From: Gammaproteobacteria bacterium
Lineage (GTDB): Bacteria > Pseudomonadota > Gammaproteobacteria > Pseudomonadales > Cellvibrionaceae
DNA: 64,000 nt
Direction of reading: 5' to 3'
Assembly: GCA_004173475.1 (NCBI GenBank)
Contig: SEBU01000001.1
Coordinates: forward strand, 1,612,001-1,676,000
Shown piece by piece: positions 54,852 to 63,751 of this stretch; the first letter of the stretch is position 1, and the number at the start of each line of letters is the position of its first letter. The notes under the pieces are model-generated. The model saw only the letters and a list, made by a program, of their open reading frames with translations, ran no database searches and was not told the DNA's origin. Both the position numbers and the translations under genes were made by a program.

Positions 54852-55850
54852 CTAAGACACCTTCGCCGGTGCAGTACTCTTGCGAATAATAAACTCGGTG
54901 GGTAGAACACATTCAGTTTGGCCGAGCGGTTCACCTTCAATAATCTTTAACAGCATATCCATCGCCATTTTGCCCATTTCTTCGGCAGGTTGGGAAATAG
55001 TGGTCAAGCTAGGGTCGCAATATTTTGCGTAGGCGATATCGTCAAAGCCAGTTACAGACATATCTTCCGGAATGCGAATACCTTGCGCCTTGAAGGTTTG
55101 CATGGCACCAATCGCCATTTCGTCATTCATTGAGAAAATTGCTGTGGGCCGGTTTTTCATATTGCAGAACTGGAAAGCCGCATTGAGGCCAGACCACATA
55201 GTAAAGTCGCCTTCTGCGATTAAATCCCTTTCGTAAGCAATACCGGCCTCTGCGATAGCTTCTTTATATCCCTCCAACCGGTCAATGGCATGAGGATTGT
55301 CCTTCAATCCAGAAATAACCCCTATACGTTTATGGCCGAGTGAAAGCAAATAGTTAACCATACTCTTCGCAGCGCCACGGTTATCTATACGAATAGCGGG
55401 ACCGGTGGTGTACTCGCATCCGCACGCATTCACGCAAGGAACTCCAGGCGGCACGCTATTCACACTCTTTTCTGAACTTGGGCGCAACTGGACAATGCCA
55501 TCTGCGAGACGAGTTTCTACCCGACGAATATATTCAAGCTCACGCTCCGGCGTTCCCCGCGTATCACCAAGGAGTACCGCATAACCTTTTTGATGGGCGC
55601 GGTCTTCCAATGCGCGAATAAATAGCGAGTAGAAAGGGTTAGCAATATCCGGCACCAAAACTACAACGGCGTAGGCACGTGCAGACCGAAAATTTCGAGC
55701 AAGCATATTGGGCTTGTAGCCCACTTGCGCTATGGCCGCGTGGACTTTCTCGAGACTTTCTTTGGACACTTTCTCGGGCATGCTGAGCGCGCGGGATACG
55801 GTGGCAACTGAAACACCGGCTAGACGGGCGACGTCACGAATACTGGACAT
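54852..55850 (-). CDS. LacI-family transcriptional regulator
   Basis: A 332-residue LacI/GalR repressor. The N-terminal helix-turn-helix (SIRDVARLAGVSVATVSRAL) with hinge (KPNMLARNFRS) is followed by a periplasmic-binding-protein-like sensor domain. It is divergent from the GH130-GH5_7-GH27 genes across 371 bp that contain a TGTAA-N4-TTACA palindrome, so it very probably controls that cluster, with a mannose- or mannobiose-related inducer as the likely signal (inference). Confidence 0.9.
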   Translation of the reverse strand: MSSIRDVARLAGVSVATVSRALSMPEKVSKESLEKVHAAIAQVGYKPNMLARNFRSARAYAVVVLVPDIANPFYSLFIRALEDRAHQKGYAVLLGDTRGTPERELEYIRRVETRLADGIVQLRPSSEKSVNSVPPGVPCVNACGCEYTTGPAIRIDNRGAAKSMVNYLLSLGHKRIGVISGLKDNPHAIDRLEGYKEAIAEAGIAYERDLIAEGDFTMWSGLNAAFQFCNMKNRPTAIFSMNDEMAIGAMQTFKAQGIRIPEDMSVTGFDDIAYAKYCDPSLTTISQPAEEMGKMAMDMLLKIIEGEPLGQTECVLPTEFIIRKSTAPAKVS

Positions 55851-55994
55851 AACTTGTCTCTTTTAAATGATATTCATCATTGGATTATTATGATTTTAAG
55901 AAGAATGTAACACGGAGCATTATAGCCGTGTAAACGCACATTGTTGATGAGGATTAATTACCACAAATTGCTGAATTTAGGTTGAAAACTCAAC

Positions 55995-56008
55995 TGTAAC
56001 CGATTACA
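55995..56008. promoter_or_regulatory. Probable LacI-family operator
   Basis: TGTAACCGATTACA is a palindrome of TGTAA/TTACA around a central CCGA, the form expected for a LacI-family operator. It lies between the divergent LacI and GH130 genes. A hairpin (ACACGG/CCGTGT at 55910-55931) and AACAATTGTT at 56015-56024 lie close by. Apart from these sites the 371-bp spacer shows nothing else. Confidence 0.65.
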
Positions 56009-56221
56009 TTAGATAACAATTGTTCCGATAAGTTATTGCTTCAAAAGGTTGGTCTTTAAATGATGACTAATGCTTCAGTCCACACTATTGGTCAGCTCCA
56101 ATGTGCCCTTTAAGCGTTAATTTAAACCGGGGCGCAAGCATTTTGAGCGCAGTAATCAAAACCGTTAAAACTAAAATTTTATTAGTGATGTAATACTTAA
56201 TTAGAGCCCTTGGTAAAGCAG

Positions 56222-57403
56222 ATGACGCACTTTAAAAAATCCGTATCCATCCTGTTAATGCAATACGAACAGCTGATAACAAAAAATAACGCTCCAAAAA
56301 ATTTCTATAACGGAATTTACTCCACTTACGAAAATCCCATTCTTACTGCCGAACATACACCCATTTTTTGGCGTTACGATTTGAATGAAAAAACCAATCC
56401 TTTTTTAATGGAACGCCAGGGCATTAACGCCACATTTAATTCAGGTGCTATTTATTGGCAAGGAAGATATTTGTTAGCCGTGCGTGTTGAAGGCGTTGAT
56501 CGAAAATCATTTTTTGCAATGGCAGAGAGCCCAAATGGGATTGATAATTTCCGTTTTTGGGATTACCCGATCACACTGCCAGAAACTGAGCGGCCGGACA
56601 CAAACGTTTACGATATGCGTTTAACAGCGCATGAGGACGGTTGGATCTACGGCCTATTTTGCACCGAACGAAAAGATACAACACAACCCAATGATATTTC
56701 CGCAGCTGAAGCACAATGTGGTATCGCGCGAACCAAAGATTTAATTGTGTGGGAGCGCCTGCCGGATTTAATTACTTATTCCGGTCAACAGCGAAATGTT
56801 GTGCTGCATCCAGAATTTATTGACGGCAAATACGGTCTTTACACGCGCCCGCAGGATGGATTTATCAGCGTTGGTAGCGGCGGTGGAATTGGTTGGGGTT
56901 TGGCTGACGATATGACGCGCGCCGAAATTAAATCGGAAGTCATTGTTGACACAAAGATTTATCACACCATCAAAGAAATTAAAAATGGCCAAGGCCCAGC
57001 ACCCATCAAGACACCTGAAGGTTGGCTTAATTTAGCGCACGGCGTGCGAAATACCGCAGCAGGTTTGCGTTACACACTCTATATGTTTATGACCGAGCTC
57101 GAACGACCCTGGGTTGTGTCGCATAGCCCTGCCGGGCACTTTATCGCACCTCAGGGTGAAGAGCGAATTGGCGATGTATCCAACGTGACTTTCGCCAACG
57201 GCTGGATTGTTAATGAAAAAAATGACGTTTTTATTTACTACGCTTCTTCCGATACTCGTATGCATGTAGCAACAACCACCGTGGAAAAATTAATTGATTA
57301 TTGTAAGCATACGCCTGAAGACGGTTTGCGTTCTGCAGCATCGGTTGCTATTCGCAATGAATTAATCAGCGCTAACTTAAACATCCTAAAAGACCTGATC
57401 TAA
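56222..57403 (+). CDS. GH130 4-O-beta-D-mannosyl-D-glucose phosphorylase
   Basis: A 393-residue five-bladed propeller enzyme without signal peptide. [39 protein letters not shown] and [20 protein letters not shown] match GH130 subfamily 1. The proton-donor Asp131 in TNVYDMRLT falls at the same number as in characterised members. It splits mannosyl-glucose with phosphate into mannose 1-phosphate and glucose. Cellvibrio vulgaris UnkA, from an equivalent mannan cluster, is a known example. ATG 56222 is preferred to TTG 56210. First gene of a run with GH5_7 and GH27. Confidence 0.9.
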   Translation: MTHFKKSVSILLMQYEQLITKNNAPKNFYNGIYSTYENPILTAEHTPIFWRYDLNEKTNPFLMERQGINATFNSGAIYWQGRYLLAVRVEGVDRKSFFAMAESPNGIDNFRFWDYPITLPETERPDTNVYDMRLTAHEDGWIYGLFCTERKDTTQPNDISAAEAQCGIARTKDLIVWERLPDLITYSGQQRNVVLHPEFIDGKYGLYTRPQDGFISVGSGGGIGWGLADDMTRAEIKSEVIVDTKIYHTIKEIKNGQGPAPIKTPEGWLNLAHGVRNTAAGLRYTLYMFMTELERPWVVSHSPAGHFIAPQGEERIGDVSNVTFANGWIVNEKNDVFIYYASSDTRMHVATTTVEKLIDYCKHTPEDGLRSAASVAIRNELISANLNILKDLI

Positions 57404-57458
57404 GAATTAGTCAATACATTGTTACGTTAAAAATTTATAAACCAACGCGAGAACAATA

Positions 57459-58787
57459 ATGAATAAATTAATATCTATTTGCATCGCAGCCTTACTAATG
57501 AGCGCAATAAACCTATCGCTGGCAGCTGAAAAAGCAGCAACAAATAAAGTTGACTTCTTCACCACCGATGGAATTCATTTATCGTTGAACGGTAAGCCTT
57601 ACTATGTCGTAGGCTCAAACATGTGGTATGGCGGATATTTAGGTTCGGGAGGCGCTGTGGGCGACCGAGCCCGTCTGCTTAAAGAATTGGATAACTTGAA
57701 AGCTATCGGCATTAACAATTTACGAGTCCTCGCTGTTTCTGAAAAAAGCGAATTAAACAGCGCAGTGCACCCTGCCACCACAAATGGCTTTGGCCAACAC
57801 GATGAAGAATTATTAGCAGGGCTTGATTTTTTGCTTGCGGAAATGGCAAAACGCGATATGAGCATTGTGATTTACCTGAACAATTTCTGGCAATGGTCCG
57901 GCGGAATGACACAATACATGAGCTGGATAGATGGGAAGCCAGTGCAAGACCCAAACGTAACCAATGATTGGGAAGGGTTTATGGAAAAATCAGCGAGCTT
58001 TTATCAAAGCAAAAAAGCGCAAACGGAATGGCGCAAGACAATTAAAAAAATCGTAACTCGGGTAAATACCATTACAGGAAAATCTTATATTAATGACCCC
58101 ACTATTCTTTCGTGGCAGCTAGCTAACGAACCGCGGCCCGGCAACTCAAAAGCCTCCGAAAAGGAAAAATCTATTTACGTAAAATGGATCAATGAAACCG
58201 CAAAATATATTCACGAATTAGATTCAAATCATATGGTAAGTACCGGTAGCGAAGGTCTCATGGGATCAACCAACGATGAAAAATTATTTATCGACGCGCA
58301 CGCATCGCCTTATATTAATTATTTAACCTATCACATGTGGGTTAGAAATTGGTCTTGGTATGACCAAAAAAATCCTGAAAAAACTTGGGACGTTGCATTG
58401 CAAAGGGGTACGCATTATTTACATCATCACATTGATATCGCTAGAAAAATGAATAAACCGATTGTGCTTGAGGAGTTCGGTTTGGATCGCGATATGGGCG
58501 CCTACGATACGAAATCCACGACACATTACCGCGACAAATTTTATCGCATCGTTTTCGATACCTTATATAACCGTGCCAAAAATGGTGATGCGATTGCAGG
58601 TTATAATTTTTGGGCGTGGAATGGTGAAGCTCGTACAATTCGTGAAAATTTCTGGTGGAAAACTGGAGATGATTTTATGGGAGATCCACCGCAAGAGCAG
58701 CAAGGTATGTACGGAGTATTTGACTCGGACATCAGCACCATTTTAATTATCAAAGAATACGCTGAAAAAATGCATGCATTGAAATAG
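57459..58787 (+). CDS. man5A: Secreted beta-mannanase, GH5 subfamily 7 type
   Basis: A 442-residue enzyme with a signal peptide (cleavage after SLA, about residue 22). The GH5_7 barrel shows LSLNGKPYYVVGSNMWYGGY, the acid/base Glu224 in QLANEPRPG and nucleophile Glu339 in VLEEFGLDRD, with WQWSGGMTQYMSW in a substrate loop. It hydrolyses beta-1,4-mannan, probably outside the cytoplasm, as an endo-mannanase or mannobiose-releasing exo-enzyme. It lies 55 bp after GH130 and just before GH27. The order parallels the C. vulgaris mannan cluster, from which the symbol is borrowed. Confidence 0.9.
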   Translation: MNKLISICIAALLMSAINLSLAAEKAATNKVDFFTTDGIHLSLNGKPYYVVGSNMWYGGYLGSGGAVGDRARLLKELDNLKAIGINNLRVLAVSEKSELNSAVHPATTNGFGQHDEELLAGLDFLLAEMAKRDMSIVIYLNNFWQWSGGMTQYMSWIDGKPVQDPNVTNDWEGFMEKSASFYQSKKAQTEWRKTIKKIVTRVNTITGKSYINDPTILSWQLANEPRPGNSKASEKEKSIYVKWINETAKYIHELDSNHMVSTGSEGLMGSTNDEKLFIDAHASPYINYLTYHMWVRNWSWYDQKNPEKTWDVALQRGTHYLHHHIDIARKMNKPIVLEEFGLDRDMGAYDTKSTTHYRDKFYRIVFDTLYNRAKNGDAIAGYNFWAWNGEARTIRENFWWKTGDDFMGDPPQEQQGMYGVFDSDISTILIIKEYAEKMHALK

Positions 58788-58846
58788 TGAAATATTTTAT
58801 TAAGAATTTGAAAGTTAATAGCCATAACTTCAGAGCGAGAAAAATA

Positions 58847-60079
58847 ATGTTAGCTAATGTAAAAATCCTTCGAATAATGGCTTTATGCTTTTCATCTGTC
58901 ATTTTACTTTTCGTTCAATCTGCAGCGGCGCAAAAATTTGAACAGCTCGGAAAGACTCCACAATTGGGCTGGAATAGCTGGAATACATTTGGTTGTAATA
59001 TCGACGAAAAAATGATTAAAGACATGGCCGATGTTATGGTTAAAAGTGGAATGAAAGACGCTGGTTACGAATATATTAATATCGACGATTGCTGGCATGG
59101 AGAACGTGATGCAAAAGGTTTTATTCAGGCAAACAAAAAACAATTTCCATCAGGAATAAAAGCGGTTGCCGATTATGTACATTCTAAAGGCTTAAAGCTT
59201 GGCATTTATTCAGATGCAGGTAACAAAACCTGCGCCGGTCGCCCAGGTAGCCGCGGTCATGAATATCAGGATGCTATTGCTTACGCGAGTTGGGATGTTG
59301 ATTACGTAAAATACGATTGGTGCGACACCAAAGATATAAACCCAAAAGCGGCTTATACGACGATGCGGGATGCAATCAGAAACGCGGGGCGCCCAATGCT
59401 ATTCAGTATTTGCGAGTGGGGCGATAATAAACCGTGGGAGTGGGCAACCGATATCGGTCACTCATGGCGCACGACTGGAGATATAGATCCTTGCTGGAAT
59501 TGCGAGCACAGCCACGGCTCATGGTCATCGTGGGGCGTGTTACGAATTTTGGATAAACAAGAAGGTTTACGTAAATATGCAGGCCCAGGTCACTGGAACG
59601 ACATGGACATGATGGAAGTCGGTAACGGCATGACCGAGGCAGAAGATCGCTCGCATTTCTCCTTGTGGGCAATTATGAACTCACCACTTATTGCGGGTAA
59701 CGATTTGCGTGGCATGTCTGACAACACGCGCAAAATATTAACTAACAAGGAAATGATCGCGATAAACCAGGATGCACTTGGCATCCAGGCATTAAAGTGG
59801 ATTGATGATGGAGACATCGAAATTTTTATTAAACCGCTCGCTAAAGGCGACTACGCTGTACTCTTTTTAAATCGCGCCGACAGCGAAAAAATCTATGTGC
59901 ATAATTGGCCATTCAATGAAATGAAAGATGATATCAGCAAACATGAAATCAACTTTAATAAGCAACACTTCAATTGGAAAAATGTATGGACAGATGCAAC
60001 CGGCAATACCTACTCTAACTTAACCATAAGTATTCCAGCCCACGATGTTGTCGTATTACGTTTAACGCCTAAGAAATAA
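58847..60079 (+). CDS. aga27A: Secreted GH27 alpha-galactosidase
   Basis: A 410-residue GH27 enzyme from ATG 58847, with a signal peptide (cleavage after AAA, about residue 28). The family start PQLGWNSWNTFGCNIDE is followed by nucleophile Asp157 in YVKYDWCD and acid/base Asp212 in RTTGDIDPCW. A C-terminal beta domain ends the chain (about 320-410). It removes alpha-1,6-galactose from galactomannan so that the GH5_7 mannanase can reach the backbone. Last gene of the run, which ends about 10 bp after its stop. Symbol by analogy with C. vulgaris. Confidence 0.92.
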   Translation: MLANVKILRIMALCFSSVILLFVQSAAAQKFEQLGKTPQLGWNSWNTFGCNIDEKMIKDMADVMVKSGMKDAGYEYINIDDCWHGERDAKGFIQANKKQFPSGIKAVADYVHSKGLKLGIYSDAGNKTCAGRPGSRGHEYQDAIAYASWDVDYVKYDWCDTKDINPKAAYTTMRDAIRNAGRPMLFSICEWGDNKPWEWATDIGHSWRTTGDIDPCWNCEHSHGSWSSWGVLRILDKQEGLRKYAGPGHWNDMDMMEVGNGMTEAEDRSHFSLWAIMNSPLIAGNDLRGMSDNTRKILTNKEMIAINQDALGIQALKWIDDGDIEIFIKPLAKGDYAVLFLNRADSEKIYVHNWPFNEMKDDISKHEINFNKQHFNWKNVWTDATGNTYSNLTISIPAHDVVVLRLTPKK

Positions 60080-60515
60080 ATTTAATGTTAAGTGCGATTA
60101 ACGCAATGTTATTAAGTAGCTGCGCTATTCTAGATTATCGTGTAAACCCGATGAAACGGATAATTATTTGGACGAACAGGGTGTGTTTGATAGTTCGGCC
60201 TAACGGATCAGACGTTTTCCACTTAAATCTAAATAGAAGCTAAAAGAGTCATAATTAATCGAATATTACCAAGGCCGTATATCTCCACTTTTATTGAAAC
60301 GTATATCTCCGTCTTTATTTCTTATAAAAGCTAAGCTATTGTTGTTAATAGGATTTCGGCGCCCAGTATTTTGGAAATACAAAGTCTGGACTTTTGAATA
60401 AACTGTTATGTTTGAGACTAAATAGTTTGTATTAAGCGGCAAGAAAAGTAGAGTTAAGTGCTCATTGTGACCACCTTCCGTATTTCAAGAATTTTTAACG
60501 ACCACGGTTTGAAAA
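60080..60515. other. Gene-free junction between mannan cluster and cassette array
   Basis: No convincing coding frame is seen in these 436 bases. GTATATCTCC occurs twice (about 60271 and 60301). The heptamer GTTAAGT, identical to the 3' core of the first attC, occurs at 60087 and 60453. The latter lies 63 bp before the first cassette gene and may be the left recombination point of the array (an attI-like or secondary site). No integrase gene or attC-like long palindrome is present. Confidence 0.5.
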
Positions 60516-60863
60516 ATGTTTGAATCCATATTTAAATTAATTGATGATTTTATAAGTGGTATCGGTCTCGCACTTAATGCTGGGGCAAAATTAGCAATTA
60601 TTGGGTTTATACTATATTTGTTATACCTGTACATAAAAGCACTTTTAAAGTACCCATTTAATACAATCAAATATACATTGGCATTTCTGTCTTTTCCCGC
60701 TGTAATGGTATTGTCAGTTGTTTTAATTTCCAAATACGTGGCAATCATTCCTTTGCCAATCGATTTTTTAATTGGGCTTTCGGTAGCATTTTACATATCC
60801 ACTTTAATAGCTGGAATCTCCAAAAAGTCTATGCAAGTAGAACCTAAAGAGAAAAACACATAA
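60516..60863 (+). CDS. Integron cassette 1: small membrane protein
   Basis: A 115-residue protein with three hydrophobic helices at about 14-38, 54-76 and 83-105. No known domain. It lies immediately upstream of attC 1 and its TAA stop is taken from the attC R-box (acaTAAC). No recognisable ribosome binding site beyond a weak purine stretch. Cassette genes of this kind are rarely characterised. Confidence 0.65.
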   Translation: MFESIFKLIDDFISGIGLALNAGAKLAIIGFILYLLYLYIKALLKYPFNTIKYTLAFLSFPAVMVLSVVLISKYVAIIPLPIDFLIGLSVAFYISTLIAGISKKSMQVEPKEKNT

Positions 60864-60990
60864 CAAGTCGTTGCAGCGCCAGTCGCTACGCTCCTTGGAC
60901 AGTTTTTAAGTCGCGGTTTTATGGTTTTGCTGCGCAAAAGTGTTCCATAAAACCACAACTTAAAAACTGCCGCTGAACTCGGCGTTAAGT
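60858..60990 (+). repeat. attC site 1
   Basis: 133 bp from ACATAAC to GTTAAGT. Class A L-box pairing (GTT-g-CAGC with GCTG-AAC). Long central palindrome CTTAAAAACTG against CAGTTTTTAAG. Orientation as the other sites. Confidence 0.9.
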
Positions 60991-60998
60991 GAGGTCGC

Positions 60999-61298
60999 AT
61001 GAACAAATTTGAAACTGTTGAAATGGCTTCAGGCGGTTTGGCATTGGTTTTAGAGCCAAGTGCAGAGTGGGGTGATTTTTCAAAACACTCTACAAGTTGG
61101 GCAAAAAAGCTAAAAGCAAACGTTTTAAAGGATCCAGTTATATCCATCGATGAATGTTTGCAAGAGGTTGAAATAGAAGGTCAAAGATTCTGGATTACGT
61201 ATGATGATTTTCAATCGTCTATTCAGTTGGAACCTTCTGAAAAATCCTTTAATGGCATAATTTTAGCTATACAAAAAATATTAAAGAGTTCCGGTTAG
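60999..61298 (+). CDS. Integron cassette 2: DUF3630-like protein
   Basis: A 99-residue soluble protein starting 8 bp after attC 1. The central part reads SAEWGDFSKHSTSWAKKL and QRFWITYDDFQSSIQLEP, which resembles the DUF3630 proteins found repeatedly in integron cassettes of Vibrio and Shewanella; the match is from memory. Function unknown. The 93 bases between its stop and attC 2 hold nothing seen. Confidence 0.7.
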   Translation: MNKFETVEMASGGLALVLEPSAEWGDFSKHSTSWAKKLKANVLKDPVISIDECLQEVEIEGQRFWITYDDFQSSIQLEPSEKSFNGIILAIQKILKSSG

Positions 61299-61391
61299 AG
61301 GTTTAAGGCCTTACTTAGTATTTAGTTCTATTTCTGTAAAGTGCTTTGTTTGCTTAAAAATAACTTGCGAGTTTTAACTTTCAAGAGCGTC

Positions 61392-61524
61392 ACTTAACAA
61401 GTCGCTGAAGCATCGCGCACCTAGTGCGCTGGACAGTTTTTAAGTTGCAGTTTTGTGGTTTTGCTGCGCAAAAGTGTTCCACAAAACTGCAACTTAAAAA
61501 CTGCCGCTTAGCTCGGCGTTATGC
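61392..61524 (+). repeat. attC site 2
   Basis: 133 bp from ACTTAAC to GTTATGC. Class B L-box (GCT-g-AAGC with GCTT-AGC). Side hairpin GCGCAC-CTA-GTGCGC on the 5' arm. Confidence 0.92.
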
Positions 61525-61539
61525 ACATCAAGAGAAAGA

Positions 61540-61950
61540 ATGAATTACATTCAAGTAAAAGAGCAAGAAGCACTACCTTCAATTGAACATCTATATCCGT
61601 TCAAGTGCTTAGTTATAATCTCTGAAAATGTTTCGCAGGTAAGGCAAGACGAAATAAGCATGTGGCTTGTTAAATCCGGTTGTGTAGTTATGTGTGCCTG
61701 GGGTATCAGTTGTAGTTCATGGGACGACTCAGTTGATTATGCTTGTATTGAAATGTTTAACTACAATCAGCCACCGCCGGAGCGTTTTGTATTAACAACG
61801 TGGCATGAAAATGAGTCGTTAGACGAGGCCATGTTTTTTCTTAAACATTTAATAAGCCATCCCGAGCATAATCTTGAAAATATTATTTTGTTGCATATAT
61901 CATCGAAAAATCAAAGTAAAGAAATTATTGCTAAATTTGAAAATGCATAA
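61540..61950 (+). CDS. Integron cassette 3: uncharacterised protein
   Basis: A 136-residue soluble protein. VRQDEISMWLVKSGCVVMCAW and RFVLTTWHENESLDEAMFF suggest an alpha/beta fold; similar TTWH proteins are common unknowns, often in cassettes. The start is 15 bp after attC 2, preceded by GAGAAAGA. The TAA stop comes from the attC 3 R-box. Confidence 0.7.
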   Translation: MNYIQVKEQEALPSIEHLYPFKCLVIISENVSQVRQDEISMWLVKSGCVVMCAWGISCSSWDDSVDYACIEMFNYNQPPPERFVLTTWHENESLDEAMFFLKHLISHPEHNLENIILLHISSKNQSKEIIAKFENA

Positions 61951-62075
61951 CAAGTCGTTGCAGCACCAGTCGCTGCGCTCCTTGGACAGTTTTTAAGTCG
62001 CAGTTTTATGGTTTGCTACGCAAAGTATTCCACAAAACCACAACTTAAAAACTGCCGCTGAACTCGGCGTTATGC
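61945..62075 (+). repeat. attC site 3
   Basis: 131 bp from GCATAAC to GTTATGC. Class A L-box (GTT-g-CAGC with GCTG-AAC). The side arm is weaker (CCA/TGG with CGCTGCG inside). Confidence 0.92.
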
Positions 62076-62092
62076 ACACACTTGGAGATATC

Positions 62093-62626
62093 ATGAATTA
62101 CATTCGCTTTCTTTTTTTAGTTTTAATGTTGACCTCTTGTGTTTCAATAGCACCAAGCACAACTGAAAAAGCCACATCTAAAATCACTATCGAACACGAC
62201 TCATTTAAAAATCAAACATGGATAAAAACTCCGCTTTATTTAAGTCGGCAAGGGTTCACAGATACGTTTCCTGTTCAGTTAAGCTTAAGGGCACTATATA
62301 AGGCAGAAAAGCTCTCGTTTATTCAATTGTATGTCACATCATCGAACGTTACATGGGGATTCTATAATTCTGCAAATGGTGAAGACGGCATGCCGTTAGG
62401 CTTCACAAAAATTGATGGGGTTGTTGACTCGTATGCTGGAATTGTTACCGCCGAAGAACATTTTGGTTTAGAAATTCCTTACGGCTATCTATTAAAAATG
62501 TCTGAGAAAGACTGGAGCATCAAAGTTTATGGAAAACGAAATGAAGGCGTTTTCATTTTACCAAAAACTATAACTCAATCTTTTGTTGAAAAAATAAAAT
62601 GTTTTGAGGAAAAGAAGTGCATGTAA
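62093..62626 (+). CDS. Integron cassette 4: lipoprotein
   Basis: A 177-residue protein from ATG 62093, with GGAGA 6 nt upstream. The signal NYIRFLFLVLMLTSC has a lipobox LTSC with Cys at about residue 16. The mature part is beta-rich (WIKTPLYLSRQGFTDTFPV) and includes two Cys at the end. No named domain. An earlier ATG at 62072 lies inside attC 3 and lacks a binding site. Confidence 0.65.
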   Translation: MNYIRFLFLVLMLTSCVSIAPSTTEKATSKITIEHDSFKNQTWIKTPLYLSRQGFTDTFPVQLSLRALYKAEKLSFIQLYVTSSNVTWGFYNSANGEDGMPLGFTKIDGVVDSYAGIVTAEEHFGLEIPYGYLLKMSEKDWSIKVYGKRNEGVFILPKTITQSFVEKIKCFEEKKCM

Positions 62627-62633
62627 TATAAAT

Positions 62634-62766
62634 GCATAACAAATCGCTCAAGCATCGCACACTTCGTGTGCTGGACAGTTTTTAAGTCGCAGTTTTGTGG
62701 TTTTGCTGCGCAAAAGTATTCCACAGAACCGCAACTTAAAAACTGCCGCTTAGCTCGGCGTTATGT
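62634..62766 (+). repeat. attC site 4
   Basis: 133 bp from GCATAAC to GTTATGT. Class B L-box (GCT-c-AAGC with GCTT-AGC). Side hairpin GCACAC-TTC-GTGTGC. Confidence 0.92.
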
Positions 62767-63140
62767 GGGCCAGAGCGTAAAAGCTAAACGCTTCGGAAAG
62801 TACGAAAAAGCAAAAGCTAATGTTCTGCAAGTTCAGTCGCTTTTGGTTTTACGCTTTCGGTAAGTTTTCACGCTGTAGCAATCAGGAAATGCTTAGGTTA
62901 TTTCGTTGCTGTGTATTTTTTGGTTTCTTTGGCGCCTTCGGTAGCGTAGAAAATTGCAAGTAGTTTTTATCGGTAGCGGTATCTCCTGTCTCATTTGTTT
63001 TGGTTTTTTTGCTTGCTATTGTTTCGGTTCGTTTTATTTCGGGTAAATTTCAAAGGCTTTTCTTGGTTCGCTTCGGAAAAATTTAGTTTAATCAGCTAGT
63101 TTTTTATTGTTCTTCGCTAGCTTTTTAAAAAGGCAAAATC
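62767..63140 (+). other. Integron cassette 5: no evident gene
   Basis: A 374-bp cassette without a convincing protein on either strand. It is rich in T and purine runs and in repeats of CGCTTCGG/CTTCGG type (62789, 63070). Candidates are a promoter, a small RNA or a very short peptide; nothing definite is seen. Confidence 0.55.
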
Positions 63141-63271
63141 ACATAACAAGTCGCTCAAGCATCGCCACTTCGTGGCTGGACAGTTTTTAAGTCGCGCTTT
63201 TGTGGTTTTGCTACGCAAAAGTATTCCACAAAACCACAACTTAAAAACTGCCGCTTAGCTCGGCGTTATGC
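63141..63271 (+). repeat. attC site 5
   Basis: 131 bp from ACATAAC to GTTATGC. Class B L-box (GCT-c-AAGC with GCTT-AGC). Side hairpin GCCAC-TTC-GTGGC. Confidence 0.92.
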
Positions 63272-63280
63272 AGAAATAGT

Positions 63281-63751
63281 ATGAATGAATCTGATAGAAG
63301 TTTTGCTGAAGCTATTTTGAACCGCATAATGAAAGGTGGTTCTATCAATGGCATGAGATTTTTTACTCCACAGTTATTAATTGATGGACCATCCGATATT
63401 AGACAAGAAGCATTTATTAATTTGGAGTCTAGTTGGGTGTTGTTCGAGTCATTGCCTGAAACACTGCCGGAAAAAATAGAAGAAATGTCGCGCGAGCAAG
63501 AAGAATTAGAAATATTGAAGTTAAAAGGTGAAGAAATTGAAAAAATTAATATCCTGTCGCCAAATCCTCACTTGCTAATTAATTTTAAAAGTGGACGGGC
63601 TCTATACTTAAATGGTGAGAGTGAAATGTACGAGCCTTGGACCGCCGGTCTAACTACACATGGCAATTCGCACGAGCACTGGTTAGTTGTAGCTTGTCCT
63701 GGTGGTGGTCTTGCAGTCTGGGCTCCTGAAAAATGGCAGGCGAATGCATAA
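63281..63751 (+). CDS. Integron cassette 6: uncharacterised protein
   Basis: A 156-residue acidic protein starting 9 bp after attC 5. The middle is a charged helix (EKIEEMSREQEELEILKLKG); the C-terminal part HEHWLVVACPGGGLAVWAPE is Gly/Trp-rich and resembles small immunity-type proteins, a weak hint only. The TAA stop is from the attC 6 R-box. Confidence 0.65.
   Translation: MNESDRSFAEAILNRIMKGGSINGMRFFTPQLLIDGPSDIRQEAFINLESSWVLFESLPETLPEKIEEMSREQEELEILKLKGEEIEKINILSPNPHLLINFKSGRALYLNGESEMYEPWTAGLTTHGNSHEHWLVVACPGGGLAVWAPEKWQANA

Noticed and set aside
62666..62863. 65-residue frame across attC 4
   Set aside because: It is made mostly of the attC palindrome and recurs only because the repeat does. 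No binding site or protein character.
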